A stretch of 32,216 bases of DNA from an uncultured Bacteroidales bacterium (GTDB taxonomy: Bacteria > Bacteroidota > Bacteroidia > Bacteroidales > UBA932): positions 1 to 32,216 of the forward strand of contig ONPI01000003.1 of assembly GCA_900319685.1 (NCBI GenBank), read 5' to 3'. A program made the translations under genes and the position numbers. The first letter of the stretch is position 1. The number at the start of each line of letters is the position of its first letter. Shown piece after piece: positions 14,770 through 23,170 of this stretch. A model generated the notes under the pieces. That model saw only the letters and a list, made by a program, of their open reading frames with translations, was not told the DNA's origin and ran no database searches.

Positions 14770-15024
14770 ATGGAAAGAAATCTTCGTAAGGAAAGAATCG
14801 GCGTAGTGGTCAGCAACAAGATGGACAAGACCATCGTTGTATCGGTGCAGACCAGAAAGAAGCATCCTCTCTACGGAAAGTTCATCAATCAGACGACCAA
14901 GTTCGTCGCTCAGGATGATAAGAACGAGTGCAGCGAGGGAGATACCGTGCGCATTATGGAAACCCGCCCTCTCAGCAAGACCAAGAGGTGGAGATTAGTT
15001 GAAATCGTAGAAAAAGTTAAGTAA
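14770..15024 (+). CDS. rpsQ: 30S ribosomal protein S17
   Basis: This is an 84-residue OB-fold protein that binds 16S rRNA early in 30S assembly. Diagnostic segments are [27 protein letters not shown] and [18 protein letters not shown]. It is full length and separated from rplN by only 2 bp, so coupled translation is likely. Confidence 0.98.
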   Translation: MERNLRKERIGVVVSNKMDKTIVVSVQTRKKHPLYGKFINQTTKFVAQDDKNECSEGDTVRIMETRPLSKTKRWRLVEIVEKVK

Positions 15025-15026
15025 TT

Positions 15027-15392
15027 ATGATACAGCAGGAAACACGTTTACAGGTTGCTGACAACAGCGGTGCCAAGGAAGTCCTTTGCATCCGCGTGCT
15101 TGGCGGTACCCATCACAGGTATGCGACTGTAGGCGACCAGATCGTAGTCGCTATCAAGAGCGCCCTTCCAAGCGGTGACGCCAAGAAGGGTACTATTTCG
15201 AAGGCTGTCGTCGTCCGCACCAAGAAGGAAATCCGCAGGACGGACGGATCCTACATCCGTTTCGACGACAATGCATGCGTTCTCCTGAACAATGCAGGCG
15301 AACTTCGCGGAACCCGTATCTTCGGCCCTGTTGCCAGGGAGTTGCGCGAAAACTACATGAAGATTGTTTCACTGGCACCGGAGGTCCTTTAA
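15027..15392 (+). CDS. rplN: 50S ribosomal protein L14
   Basis: This is a 121-residue L14. The family signature starts [19 protein letters not shown], continues with [13 protein letters not shown], and ends [23 protein letters not shown]. It sits at the subunit interface and forms bridges to 16S rRNA. Length and order (between rpsQ and rplX) are standard. Confidence 0.98.
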   Translation: MIQQETRLQVADNSGAKEVLCIRVLGGTHHRYATVGDQIVVAIKSALPSGDAKKGTISKAVVVRTKKEIRRTDGSYIRFDDNACVLLNNAGELRGTRIFGPVARELRENYMKIVSLAPEVL

Positions 15393-15405
15393 TCATTTTT
15401 GCATC

Positions 15406-15723
15406 ATGAAAAAGTTACACATCAAGAAGGGTGACACCGTGTATGTCAATGCCGGAAATGATAAGGGCAAGACCGGCAAGGTCCTCTCTGTGATTCCTGA
15501 CAAGGATCGCGCTATCGTCGAGGGCATCAATATGGTCAGCAAGCACACCAAGCCTAACGCAAACCAGCCGCAGGGCGGAATCATCAAGAGGGAAGCCGGA
15601 ATCCACGTTTCCAACCTCCAGCTCATCGATCCGGCCAGCCAGAAGCCGACGAGGATCGGCCGCAAGTTCGTGGACGGCAAGAAGATCCGCTATGCTAAGA
15701 AATCAGGAGAGGAGATCAAGTAA
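15406..15723 (+). CDS. rplX: 50S ribosomal protein L24
   Basis: This is a 105-residue KOW-domain protein: [20 protein letters not shown], then [12 protein letters not shown] and [15 protein letters not shown]. It is an assembly initiator of the 50S subunit near the exit tunnel. The frame is open 14 codons upstream, but that start would lie inside rplN. ATG 15406 (MKKLHIKKG) is the family start and gives the normal length. It lies 2 bp before rplE. Confidence 0.97.
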   Translation: MKKLHIKKGDTVYVNAGNDKGKTGKVLSVIPDKDRAIVEGINMVSKHTKPNANQPQGGIIKREAGIHVSNLQLIDPASQKPTRIGRKFVDGKKIRYAKKSGEEIK

Positions 15724-15725
15724 TT

Positions 15726-16325
15726 ATGGCAAAGAAAGCAGCAAAACCGGCAGAAGTGCAGGCACTTCCTAAGGAATATGTACCTTCTCTCAAGAAGGCT
15801 TATAAGGAGGAGATCGTTGACAAGCTCATGAAGCAGTTCTCCTATACAACCGTAATGCAGGTTCCGAAACTCGTCAAGATCACCATCAACGAAGGTATCG
15901 GCGATGCTACCCAGGACAAGAAGCTTGTCGAGGAAGCAGCTGAGGAACTCGCTAAGATCGTAGGACAGAAGGCTGTCCTCACATATTCAAGGAAAGACGT
16001 TTCCAACTTCCGTCTCCGTAAGGGAATGCCTATCGGCGTCAAGGTCACTCTCCGTGACGTCAAGATGTACGAGTTCCTCGAGAGGCTCGTCCGCGTTTCC
16101 CTCCCTCGAATCAGGGACTTCAACGGTATCGCGGAGAACATGGACGGCAAGGGCAACTACACCCTCGGTCTCAAGGAGCAGCTTATCTTCCCTGAGGTCG
16201 ATATCGACAAGAACCCTAGGATCCACGGTATGGAGATCACTTTCGTTACCACAGCCAAGACCGACGAAGAGGCTCACGCTCTCCTCGCTGCGTTCGGACT
16301 TCCGTTCAAGAAACATAATAATTAA
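15726..16325 (+). CDS. rplE: 50S ribosomal protein L5
   Basis: This is a 199-residue L5 that binds 5S rRNA in the central protuberance. Core motifs are [19 protein letters not shown], then [20 protein letters not shown] and a C-terminal [16 protein letters not shown]. It is about 15-20 residues longer than the usual 179-185, because of a Lys/Ala-rich N-terminal extension ([19 protein letters not shown]), common in Bacteroidetes. It is in canonical position before rpsN. Confidence 0.98.
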   Translation: MAKKAAKPAEVQALPKEYVPSLKKAYKEEIVDKLMKQFSYTTVMQVPKLVKITINEGIGDATQDKKLVEEAAEELAKIVGQKAVLTYSRKDVSNFRLRKGMPIGVKVTLRDVKMYEFLERLVRVSLPRIRDFNGIAENMDGKGNYTLGLKEQLIFPEVDIDKNPRIHGMEITFVTTAKTDEEAHALLAAFGLPFKKHNN

Positions 16326-16330
16326 GGAAT

Positions 16331-16600
16331 ATGGCAAAAGAATCAATGAAAGCTCGCGAAGTAAAGCGCGCGAAACTGGTGGCCAAGTATGCAGCCAAGA
16401 GGCAGGCCCTCAAGGAAGCAGGTGATTGGGCAGCTCTCGACAAGCTCCCTAAGAACTCTTCTCCTTGCCGTCTGCACAACCGTTGCTCCCTTACCGGTCG
16501 TCCGAAGGGTTACATGAGGGCGTTCGGTCTGAGCAGGATCCAGTTCCGTGAGATGGCCAGCAATGGTCTGATCCCAGGCGTGAAGAAAGCTAGCTGGTAA
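16331..16600 (+). CDS. rpsN: 30S ribosomal protein S14, long zinc-free form
   Basis: This is an 89-residue S14 of the long type. It ends [29 protein letters not shown], in the standard manner. The pair of CxxC zinc motifs of the 61-residue short form is absent; only Cys residues in PCRLHNRC remain. It helps form the 30S head near the A site. The gap to rpsH that follows (66 bp) is the longest inside the operon and carries a small direct repeat. Confidence 0.97.
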   Translation: MAKESMKAREVKRAKLVAKYAAKRQALKEAGDWAALDKLPKNSSPCRLHNRCSLTGRPKGYMRAFGLSRIQFREMASNGLIPGVKKASW

Positions 16601-16627
16601 CATATTATTTATTAACAATCGGATATC

Positions 16628-16645
16628 GGGCGTCCTCAGGGCGTC
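16628..16645 (+). repeat. Direct repeat in the rpsN-rpsH gap
   Basis: GGGCGTC occurs twice (16628-16634 and 16639-16645), with a CTCA spacer and flanked by ATCG/CGAT. The following A-rich run leads to the rpsH start. A regulatory or processing site is possible but weakly supported. Confidence 0.3.
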
Positions 16646-16666
16646 GATCTAAAAACAAAAAACAAA

Positions 16667-17062
16667 ATGACTGATCCAATTGCAGATTATCTTACCAGGA
16701 TCCGCAACGCTTATCTGGCAGGGAAGAAGGTCGTAGAGATCCCATCCTCCAAGATGAAGGTTGCCATTACCGAGATCCTGTGCGAGAAGGGTTACATCCT
16801 CAGCTACAAGGTAGTCGAGGGTACCCCGTACAACACCATCAAGATCGCTTTGAAGTATCATCCTCAGACCAAGATGGCCGCCATCAAGAAGATCCAGCGC
16901 GTTTCCACTCCGGGTCTGCGGGTATATGCGGACGTGGAGAACATGCCAAGGGTCCTCAACGGACTGGGCATCGCCATCCTGTCTACTTCCAAGGGCATCG
17001 TCACCGACAAGGAAGCCAAGAACATGAACGTTGGCGGTGAAGTTATTTGCTATGTTTATTAA
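16667..17062 (+). CDS. rpsH: 30S ribosomal protein S8
   Basis: This is a 131-residue S8: MTDPIADYLTRIRNAYLAGK at the start and ending with the family hallmark GLGIAILSTSKGIVTDKEA then GGEVICYVY. It binds the 16S central domain. In enterobacteria S8 is the translational repressor of the spc operon, and it could have a similar role here, but the target site is not evident. Initiation is in A-rich DNA without a Shine-Dalgarno sequence. Confidence 0.98.
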   Translation: MTDPIADYLTRIRNAYLAGKKVVEIPSSKMKVAITEILCEKGYILSYKVVEGTPYNTIKIALKYHPQTKMAAIKKIQRVSTPGLRVYADVENMPRVLNGLGIAILSTSKGIVTDKEAKNMNVGGEVICYVY

Positions 17063-17081
17063 CGATTAAAAGGAAACTATA

Positions 17082-17642
17082 ATGTCAAGAATCGGTAAAT
17101 TGCCTGTAAGCCTTCCGGACAAGGTGAGCGTTGAAGTTCTCCCTGGCAACGTTTTGAAGGTTAAAGGACCTCTTGGTGAGTTGAGCCAGAAAGTTGATCC
17201 GGACATCAAGGTCACCATCGAGGATAATGAAATCAAGTTCGAGCGTCCTACCGACCAGCCGAGGCACCGTTCGATGCACGGTCTCTACCGCGCACTTGTC
17301 AACAACATGGTTGAAGGTGTTTCCAAGGGTTTCGAGACCAAGCAGGAATTCGTCGGTGTAGGTTACAGGGTCTCCGCACAGGGCCAGCTCGTGACTATGT
17401 CCCTTGGTTACTCCCACGACATCCAGCTGTTGCTCTCCCCTGAGATCAAGGCCGAGACTCCGGATGTCAAGAAGGGTGAGAACCCTGTACTGATCCTCAG
17501 GAGCATCGACAAGCAGCTCCTCGGTCAGGTCGCTGCTAAGGTACGTTCACTCCGCAAGCCTGAACCTTACAAGGGCAAGGGTATCAAGTTCGCCGGCGAA
17601 CAGCTTCGTCGCAAGGCCGGCAAGACTGCTGCGGCTAAATAA
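17082..17642 (+). CDS. rplF: 50S ribosomal protein L6
   Basis: This is a 186-residue protein with two related L6 domains: MSRIGKLPVSLPDKVSVEV at the N-terminus and the C-terminal signature KPEPYKGKGIKFAGEQLRRK, which binds 23S rRNA near the sarcin-ricin loop. It is full length. The start is preceded by AAAAGGAAA, a weak purine run. Confidence 0.98.
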   Translation: MSRIGKLPVSLPDKVSVEVLPGNVLKVKGPLGELSQKVDPDIKVTIEDNEIKFERPTDQPRHRSMHGLYRALVNNMVEGVSKGFETKQEFVGVGYRVSAQGQLVTMSLGYSHDIQLLLSPEIKAETPDVKKGENPVLILRSIDKQLLGQVAAKVRSLRKPEPYKGKGIKFAGEQLRRKAGKTAAAK

Positions 17643-17644
17643 TT

Positions 17645-17650
17645 AGGAGG
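17645..17650 (+). promoter_or_regulatory. Shine-Dalgarno motif of rplR
   Basis: AGGAGG lies 8 bases before ATG 17659, optimal spacing. Most genes in this window lack such a motif. Confidence 0.8.
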
Positions 17651-17658
17651 ACACAGAT

Positions 17659-18021
17659 ATGGCATTGAACAAAATTGAAAGAAGAAGAAGGATCCATTAC
17701 CGCATCCGCAAGCATGTCAATGGAACTGCTGAAAGGCCAAGACTGGTTGTCTTCAGAAGCAACAAGCAGATCTATGCCCAGGTAATCGATGACGAGAAGG
17801 GTATCACCCTCGTTGCAGCTGCGTCGAACGACAAGGTCCTTGCCGCTGAGTGCAAGGGCAAGAACGGTATCGACACCGCAGCCGTTGTCGGAAAGGCAAT
17901 CGCAGAGCGCGCTCTGGAAAAGGGAATCTCCACCGTATCTTTCGACCGCGGAGGTTACCTCTACCATGGAAGAGTGAAGAGTTTGGCAGACGCCGCCCGT
18001 GAAGGTGGTCTCATATTCTAA
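17659..18021 (+). CDS. rplR: 50S ribosomal protein L18
   Basis: This is a 120-residue 5S rRNA-binding protein: [21 protein letters not shown], as two adjoining blocks, then [15 protein letters not shown] and the C-terminal [21 protein letters not shown]. Length is normal. A strong AGGAGG (17645-17650) lies 8 bases before the ATG, which is unusual for Bacteroidetes. Confidence 0.98.
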   Translation: MALNKIERRRRIHYRIRKHVNGTAERPRLVVFRSNKQIYAQVIDDEKGITLVAAASNDKVLAAECKGKNGIDTAAVVGKAIAERALEKGISTVSFDRGGYLYHGRVKSLADAAREGGLIF

Positions 18022-18033
18022 TTGGTAAAGACT

Positions 18034-18552
18034 ATGGCAAATACAAATGTTAAAAGAGTAAAGACTTCTGACCTTGAACTTAAGGACAGACTGGTCGCCA
18101 TCCAGAGAGTAACGAAGGTTACTAAGGGTGGTCGTCACTTCCGCTTCGCTGCTATCGTGGTAGTGGGTGACGAGAACGGCGTTGTTGGTTATGGTCTTGG
18201 AAAAGCCAATGAGGTAACTGCCGCCATCGCAAAGGGTGTCGAAGACGCCAAGAAGAACCTCGTGAAGATCCCGGTGATCAACACCACCATCCCTCACGAG
18301 CAGGAATCCAAGTTCGGAGGTTCCGTAGTATTCATGAAGCCTGCAGCTCCTGGTACCGGTGTAAAGGCCGGTGGTGCCATGCGTGCAGTGTTCGAGTCTG
18401 CAGGTATCCAGAACGTCCTCGCAAAGTCCAAGGGTTCATCCAACCCTCACAACCTTGTGAAGGCTACCGTTACCGCTCTCACCCAGATGAGGGACGCTTA
18501 CACCGTTGCAGGTCTCCGCGGAATCCCTATGAGCAAAGTGTTTAACGGATAG
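18034..18552 (+). CDS. rpsE: 30S ribosomal protein S5
   Basis: This is a 172-residue protein from ATG 18034. The N-terminal double-stranded-RNA-binding-like domain has [20 protein letters not shown] and then [10 protein letters not shown]. The C-terminal domain has [19 protein letters not shown]5 acts in decoding accuracy and 30S assembly. The frame extends 4 codons upstream to a TTG, but the ATG start MANTNVKRV is better and lies 12 bp after rplR. Confidence 0.98.
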   Translation: MANTNVKRVKTSDLELKDRLVAIQRVTKVTKGGRHFRFAAIVVVGDENGVVGYGLGKANEVTAAIAKGVEDAKKNLVKIPVINTTIPHEQESKFGGSVVFMKPAAPGTGVKAGGAMRAVFESAGIQNVLAKSKGSSNPHNLVKATVTALTQMRDAYTVAGLRGIPMSKVFNG

Positions 18553-18556
18553 GAGG
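18551..18556 (+). promoter_or_regulatory. Shine-Dalgarno motif of rpmD
   Basis: AGGAGG lies 7 bases before ATG 18564 and overlaps the end of rpsE. Confidence 0.8.
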
Positions 18557-18563
18557 CAGAGCT

Positions 18564-18746
18564 ATGGCAAAACTTAGAATTACACAGGTCAGGAGCAAGA
18601 ACGGATCGACCAAGAGGCAGATCGCAAGTCTGAGGTCTTTGGGCATCCGCAGGATCCACCAGACCGTCGAGGTTGAAAAGAATCCGGTGACGGAGGGACA
18701 GCTTGCAAAGGTCCGTCATCTTTGTGAAGTTGAAGAACTGAATTAA
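18564..18746 (+). CDS. rpmD: 50S ribosomal protein L30
   Basis: This is a 60-residue ferredoxin-like fold protein: MAKLRITQVRSKNGSTKRQ, then SLGIRRIHQTVEV, the L30 signature. Length is typical. It is preceded by AGGAGG, and its stop lies within the AAGGAGG of rplO, 12 bp from that start. Confidence 0.97.
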   Translation: MAKLRITQVRSKNGSTKRQIASLRSLGIRRIHQTVEVEKNPVTEGQLAKVRHLCEVEELN

Positions 18747-18751
18747 GGAGG
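18746..18751 (+). promoter_or_regulatory. Shine-Dalgarno motif of rplO
   Basis: AGGAGG, extended to AAGGAGG, lies 7 bases before ATG 18759. Confidence 0.8.
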
Positions 18752-18758
18752 ACAGAAG

Positions 18759-19208
18759 ATGAAACTTTCAGAATTGAAACCTGCAAAAGGTGCTACTCAT
18801 AACAGCAAGCGTATAGGCCGTGGCCAGGGTTCCGGTAAGGGTGGTACAGCTACCCGCGGTACCAAGGGTGCACAGGCTCGCGCCGGTTACGAACACAAGA
18901 TCGGTTTCGAGGGTGGCCAGATGCCAATCCAGAGACGCGTTCCTAAGTTCGGATTCAAGAACCCTACGAGGGTCGAATACACCGCAGTCAATGTTTCTGC
19001 ACTCCAGGCTCTTTCAGAGAAGATCGGAAAGACCGAGATCGGTCTCGACGAGATCAAGCTTGCAGGCCTCGCCGGCCCTAAGGAGCTTGTAAAGGTCCTC
19101 GGCAATGGTGAAATCTCCGCTGCTCTCACGGTAACGGCAGATGCATTCTCTTCTTCGGCTGTCTCCAAGATCGAGGCTGCCGGTGGTAAGGCTATCGTAA
19201 TCGGATAA
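18759..19208 (+). CDS. rplO: 50S ribosomal protein L15
   Basis: This is a 149-residue protein with the Gly/Arg-rich N-terminal extension typical of L15 (KRIGRGQGSGKGGTATRGTKG), then FEGGQMPIQRRVPKFGF and a C-terminal globular domain containing VKVLGNGEI. It is a late-assembling 50S protein. It lies 5 bp before secY, the usual arrangement. Confidence 0.98.
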   Translation: MKLSELKPAKGATHNSKRIGRGQGSGKGGTATRGTKGAQARAGYEHKIGFEGGQMPIQRRVPKFGFKNPTRVEYTAVNVSALQALSEKIGKTEIGLDEIKLAGLAGPKELVKVLGNGEISAALTVTADAFSSSAVSKIEAAGGKAIVIG

Positions 19209-19213
19209 TCAAG

Positions 19214-20554
19214 ATGAAGAAGTTTATTGAAACAATAAAGAACATCTTCAGGATCGAGGAACTCCGCAAGAGACTCGGTTACACGTTCCTTCTCATCCTT
19301 ATCTACAGGTTGGGTTGCTTCATCGTGCTTCCGGGTATCGATACCACCATGCTGGCGCAGCTTCAGAGCAGCACCCAGGAGGGTCTCGTCGGTCTGTTGA
19401 ACATGTTCTCCGGAGGTGCCTTCGGTAACGCCTCAGTCTTCGCACTGGGTGTGATGCCTTACATCTCCGCATCCATCGTGATCCAGCTTCTGGGCATGTT
19501 CGTCCCTTATTTCAGGAAACTCCAGATGGAGGGCGAAAGCGGCCGCAGGAAGATGAATCAGATCACCAGGTACCTCACCGTGCTCATTCTCTGCATCCAG
19601 GGTCCTGCATACATCGCTTCTATCCACAGCCAGATCCCGGGCGCCGCTTTCGTCGCCGAGACCCAGCTGGGTTGGAGCAGGTTCATGTACAACCTCGTGG
19701 CTACCATCATCCTGATGTCCGGCTCGATGTTCGTCATGTGGCTCGGTGAGAGGATTACCGACAGGGGAATCGGCAACGGTATCTCCCTGCTCATCATGAT
19801 CGGTATCGTGGCTCGTCTGCCGTTCGCTCTCGTAGCCGAATTCGGAACCAAGCTTTCTTCCACTACCGGCGGTGGTTCCATCGCCCTGATCGTGGAACTG
19901 ATCATCTGGTTCCTCGTAATAGTGGCTACCATCGCTCTGGTGCAGGCTGTCAGGAAGGTTCCTGTGCAGTATGCCAAGAGGATCGTCGGCAACAGGCAGT
20001 ACGGCGGAGTGCGTCAGTATATTCCTTTGAAGATCAATGCAGCAGGCGTTATGCCTATCATCTTCGCACAGGCTCTGATGCTCTTCCCTCTCCTCTTCTC
20101 GCGTTTCGACGCTACCAGAGGACTTGCCGCTACCCTCGGAAACTACACCGGATTCTGGTATAACCTTATATTCGGACTCCTCGTCGTTCTCTTCACTTAC
20201 TTCTACACCGCCGTTACGGTCAATCCTACGATGATGGCAGAAGACATGAAGAAGAACGGAGGATTCATTCCTGGAGTAAAGCCTGGCAAGGCTACCAGGG
20301 ACTACCTTGACGACATCATGTCCAAGGTGACCCTTCCTGGTTCGATCTTCCTCGCCATAATCGCAATCCTCCCTGCATTCGCGAGGATCGCGGGCGTAAA
20401 CGACCAGTTTGCAAGCTTCTACGGCGGTACTTCGCTGTTGATCCTTGTAGGTGTTGTCCTTGATACGCTTCAGCAAATCGAGAGCTACCTCCTGATGCGT
20501 CACTATGACGGTCTGATGAAGACCGGACGCCTCAGCGGACGCTCGGGTATGTAA
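19214..20554 (+). CDS. secY: Preprotein translocase subunit SecY
   Basis: This is a 446-residue polytopic protein with ten predicted transmembrane helices. It has the TM1 plug region following LIYRLGCFIVLPGID, TM2 near ALGVMPYISASIVIQL, the VPVQYAKRI loop and a C-terminal RHYDGLMKTGRLSGR tail. SecY forms the protein-conducting channel with SecE and SecG and, in this window, would export the many signal-peptide proteins seen. Length is normal. It lies between rplO and map as in most spc operons. Confidence 0.98.
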   Translation: MKKFIETIKNIFRIEELRKRLGYTFLLILIYRLGCFIVLPGIDTTMLAQLQSSTQEGLVGLLNMFSGGAFGNASVFALGVMPYISASIVIQLLGMFVPYFRKLQMEGESGRRKMNQITRYLTVLILCIQGPAYIASIHSQIPGAAFVAETQLGWSRFMYNLVATIILMSGSMFVMWLGERITDRGIGNGISLLIMIGIVARLPFALVAEFGTKLSSTTGGGSIALIVELIIWFLVIVATIALVQAVRKVPVQYAKRIVGNRQYGGVRQYIPLKINAAGVMPIIFAQALMLFPLLFSRFDATRGLAATLGNYTGFWYNLIFGLLVVLFTYFYTAVTVNPTMMAEDMKKNGGFIPGVKPGKATRDYLDDIMSKVTLPGSIFLAIIAILPAFARIAGVNDQFASFYGGTSLLILVGVVLDTLQQIESYLLMRHYDGLMKTGRLSGRSGM

Positions 20555-20576
20555 TGTTTTTTGATGATTGGGATTG

Positions 20577-21350
20577 ATGGTCAAGCCTAAGACAGAAGAA
20601 GAGATCGGACTGTTGCGCGAGAACGCCATAATCGTCTCCAAGACGTTGGCGGAAGTCGGCAAGTGGGTCGCCCCTGGTGTGACAACTGCGAAGTTGAATG
20701 AGGTGGCCGAGACTTTCATTCGTGACAACGGTGCCATTCCGAGCTTCCTCGGCTTCGAAGGCTTCCCTGCGGCAACCTGCATGTCCGTCAACGATGTCGT
20801 GGTCCACGGTTTTCCGTCCGACTACGTGCTCAAGGAAGGAGACATCGTCTCCGCGGACATCGGGACGCTGTACAAGGGCTATAACGGTGATTCGGCATAC
20901 ACCTTCCCTGTCGGGGAGGTGAACGCCGAGACCCGGAAGCTCCTTGACGTGACCAAGGCTTCGCTCTACAAGGGCATCGAGGCTGCGGTTGCGGGGGCCA
21001 GAACCGGTGACATAGGACACGCGGTGCAATCGTACGTAGAGTCATTCGGCTTCTCGGTGGTCCGTGAACTTGAAGGACACGGACTCGGCAAGGAGATGCA
21101 CGAGGCTCCAGGAGTTCCGAATTTCGGAAAGAGGGGTCACGGAGCAAGGCTTGCCGAAGGTGTGGTAATATGCATCGAACCGATGGTCAACGCTGGTGGA
21201 AGGGGCGTGTATCTGGCCAGGAATGGCTGGGCTGTCCACACTGCAGACCATAGGAAGTCGGCTCACTTCGAGCTTACGGTTGTTGTCCGTCACGGTAAGG
21301 CTGAACAGCTGTCAACCTTTGATTATATAGAAAGTACTGATAATTCTTAA
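20577..21350 (+). CDS. map: Type I methionine aminopeptidase
   Basis: This is a 257-residue cytosolic metalloenzyme that removes N-terminal Met from nascent proteins. Pita-bread-fold markers are present: SVNDVVVHGFPS, the metal ligands in SADIGTLYKGYNGDSAYTF (two Asp), the His in HGLGKEMHEAP, Glu in ICIEPM and Glu in SAHFELTVVV. ATG 20577 (MVKPKTEEEI) is chosen over an in-frame TTG nine bases upstream. It follows secY by 22 bp and precedes infA, the standard Bacteroidetes order. Confidence 0.97.
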   Translation: MVKPKTEEEIGLLRENAIIVSKTLAEVGKWVAPGVTTAKLNEVAETFIRDNGAIPSFLGFEGFPAATCMSVNDVVVHGFPSDYVLKEGDIVSADIGTLYKGYNGDSAYTFPVGEVNAETRKLLDVTKASLYKGIEAAVAGARTGDIGHAVQSYVESFGFSVVRELEGHGLGKEMHEAPGVPNFGKRGHGARLAEGVVICIEPMVNAGGRGVYLARNGWAVHTADHRKSAHFELTVVVRHGKAEQLSTFDYIESTDNS

Positions 21351-21362
21351 AGTGTTTTTTCA

Positions 21363-21581
21363 ATGTCCAAGCAAGTAGCAATAGAACAAGACGGAAAAGT
21401 TATCGAGACTCTTCCGAACGCGATGTTCAAGGTGGAGCTCGAGAACGGCCACGTCCTTCTGTGCAACATCTCCGGTAAGATGAGAATGAATTTCATCCAC
21501 ATCCTCCTTGGAGACAAGGTGAGGGTTGAAATTTCACCTTACGATTTGACTAAGGGAAGAATATCATTCAGGTACAAATAA
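21363..21581 (+). CDS. infA: Translation initiation factor IF-1
   Basis: This is a 72-residue S1/OB-fold protein that blocks the ribosomal A site during initiation. Key segments are [32 protein letters not shown] and [18 protein letters not shown]. It is full length and lies between map and rpmJ. Confidence 0.98.
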   Translation: MSKQVAIEQDGKVIETLPNAMFKVELENGHVLLCNISGKMRMNFIHILLGDKVRVEISPYDLTKGRISFRYK

Positions 21582-21593
21582 AAATTTCACGAT

Positions 21594-21710
21594 ATGAAAG
21601 TCAAGACATCCATCAAGAAGCGCAGTGAGGATTGCAAGATCGTCAGACGCAAAGGTCGTCTCTATGTGATCTGCAAGAAGAACCCTAAGTTCAAGATGCG
21701 CCAGGGATAA
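21594..21710 (+). CDS. rpmJ: 50S ribosomal protein L36, with partial zinc ligands
   Basis: This is a 38-residue protein: [20 protein letters not shown], then [18 protein letters not shown]. It aligns end to end with L36 without gaps. Of the four zinc ligands of the classic form (Cys11, Cys14, Cys27, His33), only Cys14 and Cys27 remain; position 11 is Ser and 33 is Phe, so zinc binding is probably lost. It lies 12 bp after infA. Confidence 0.96.
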   Translation: MKVKTSIKKRSEDCKIVRRKGRLYVICKKNPKFKMRQG

Positions 21711-21743
21711 CGGTTTAAAAACAAATAAAGCTAAAGATAGATT

Positions 21744-22121
21744 ATGGCAAGAATAGCCGGTGTTGATTTACCTAACAACAAGCATGGTGAGATAGGTCTC
21801 ACCTACATCTACGGTATCGGCCGCAAGTCCGCAAGGAAGATCCTCGACGACTGCGGTATCGACTACGACATCAAGGTCGGTGAATGGAATGACGACCAGA
21901 TCGCCAAGATCCGTAACCTCATCAACGAGGATTACAAGATCGAGGGTGAGCTCCGTTCCTCCGTCCAGATGAACATCAAGCGACTGATGGATATCGGTTG
22001 CTACAGAGGTATCCGTCATCGTATCGGTCTCCCTGTACGCGGACAGAGCACCAAGAACAACGCCCGTACAAGGAAGGGTAAGAAGAAGACAGTTGCCAAC
22101 AAGAAGAAGGCGACCAAGTAA
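21744..22121 (+). CDS. rpsM: 30S ribosomal protein S13
   Basis: This is a 125-residue S13: [20 protein letters not shown], the helix-two-turn-helix [11 protein letters not shown] and the C-terminal [20 protein letters not shown], followed by a basic Lys-rich tail. It sits in the 30S head and contacts the P-site tRNA and the large subunit. It begins the alpha-operon part of the cluster, 33 bp after rpmJ. Confidence 0.98.
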   Translation: MARIAGVDLPNNKHGEIGLTYIYGIGRKSARKILDDCGIDYDIKVGEWNDDQIAKIRNLINEDYKIEGELRSSVQMNIKRLMDIGCYRGIRHRIGLPVRGQSTKNNARTRKGKKKTVANKKKATK

Positions 22122-22134
22122 AACAAGATGAATT

Positions 22135-22521
22135 ATGGCAAAGAAAACAACATCATCAAAGAGAGTTGTCAAGGTTGAGGCTACGGGCCAGGCCCATATT
22201 TCATCAACCTTCAACAACGTGATTGTCGCTCTTACCAACAACCAGGGTCAGGTCATCAGCTGGTCCTCTGCTGGAAAGTGCGGGTTCAGAGGCTCCAAGA
22301 AGAACACTCCTTACGCCGCCCAGATGGCAGCCGAGGATGCTTCCAAGACAGCGTACGATGCTGGCCTCCGCAAAGTTAAGTGCTATGTAAAGGGTCCTGG
22401 TGCAGGTCGTGAGTCCGCTATCAGAACCATCAACAATGCAGGTATCGTCGTCACCGAGATCGTTGACGTGACCCCTATGCCTCATAACGGATGCAGACCA
22501 AAAGGCCGTCGTAAAGTCTAA
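22135..22521 (+). CDS. rpsK: 30S ribosomal protein S11
   Basis: This is a 128-residue S11 of the 30S platform, close to the mRNA exit and the anti-Shine-Dalgarno region. Diagnostic segments are [16 protein letters not shown], then [34 protein letters not shown] and the end [12 protein letters not shown]. Length and order are normal. Confidence 0.98.
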   Translation: MAKKTTSSKRVVKVEATGQAHISSTFNNVIVALTNNQGQVISWSSAGKCGFRGSKKNTPYAAQMAAEDASKTAYDAGLRKVKCYVKGPGAGRESAIRTINNAGIVVTEIVDVTPMPHNGCRPKGRRKV

Positions 22522-22541
22522 CATTTAAAACAAGTATTACT

Positions 22542-23144
22542 ATGGCAAGATATACTGGTCCAAGTACAAAGATCGCCCGTAAGTTCGGCGAGCCTATTTT
22601 CGGAAGCGACAAGGATTTCGAAAAGAGAAACTATCCTCCGGGACAGCACGGCCTGGCATCCAAGCGCAAGAAGCAGAAGGAATATGGTCAGCAGCTCAAG
22701 GAGAAGCAGAAAGTACGTTATATGTACGGTCTTCTCGAGCGTCAGTTCCATAACACCTACCTCAAGGCTACCCGTATGAGTGGTCAGAGGGGTGAGAACC
22801 TTCTCTTCCTCCTCGAGTCCAGACTCGACAACGTCGTTTACAGGATGGGTATCGCTCCTACCAGGGCAGCTGCAAGGCAGCTCGTAAGCCACGCTCACAT
22901 CACCCTCAACGGTGAAGTCTGCAACATCCCTTCCGTACAGGTCAAACCTGGCGACGTGGTTGCTGTAAGAGAGCGTTCCAAGAGCCTGGAAGTCATCCAG
23001 AAGAGTGTTGCTTCCGCTACCAAGTATTCCTGGATCGAATTCGACCCTAAGGCGGTTTCAGGCAAGTTCCTGAACCTCCCGGCAAGGGCTGACATCCCGG
23101 AGAACATCAATGAACAGCTCATCGTAGATCTGTACTCCAAGTAA
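22542..23144 (+). CDS. rpsD: 30S ribosomal protein S4
   Basis: This is a 200-residue primary 16S-binding protein. The N-terminal [20 protein letters not shown] lacks the zinc-binding cysteines of the C+ form. The central S4 RNA-binding domain has [20 protein letters not shown] and [11 protein letters not shown]. In other bacteria S4 represses the alpha operon; no matching site was identified here. It is followed by rpoA after 26 bp. Confidence 0.98.
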   Translation: MARYTGPSTKIARKFGEPIFGSDKDFEKRNYPPGQHGLASKRKKQKEYGQQLKEKQKVRYMYGLLERQFHNTYLKATRMSGQRGENLLFLLESRLDNVVYRMGIAPTRAAARQLVSHAHITLNGEVCNIPSVQVKPGDVVAVRERSKSLEVIQKSVASATKYSWIEFDPKAVSGKFLNLPARADIPENINEQLIVDLYSK

Positions 23145-23170
23145 CATTATAACACCCAAAAAGATTAATT

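Noticed and set aside
19433..20791. 452-codon open frame on the minus strand
   Set aside because: It is antisense to secY and map. Its translation is rich in His, Asp and Glu, as expected from the complement of membrane-protein codons.
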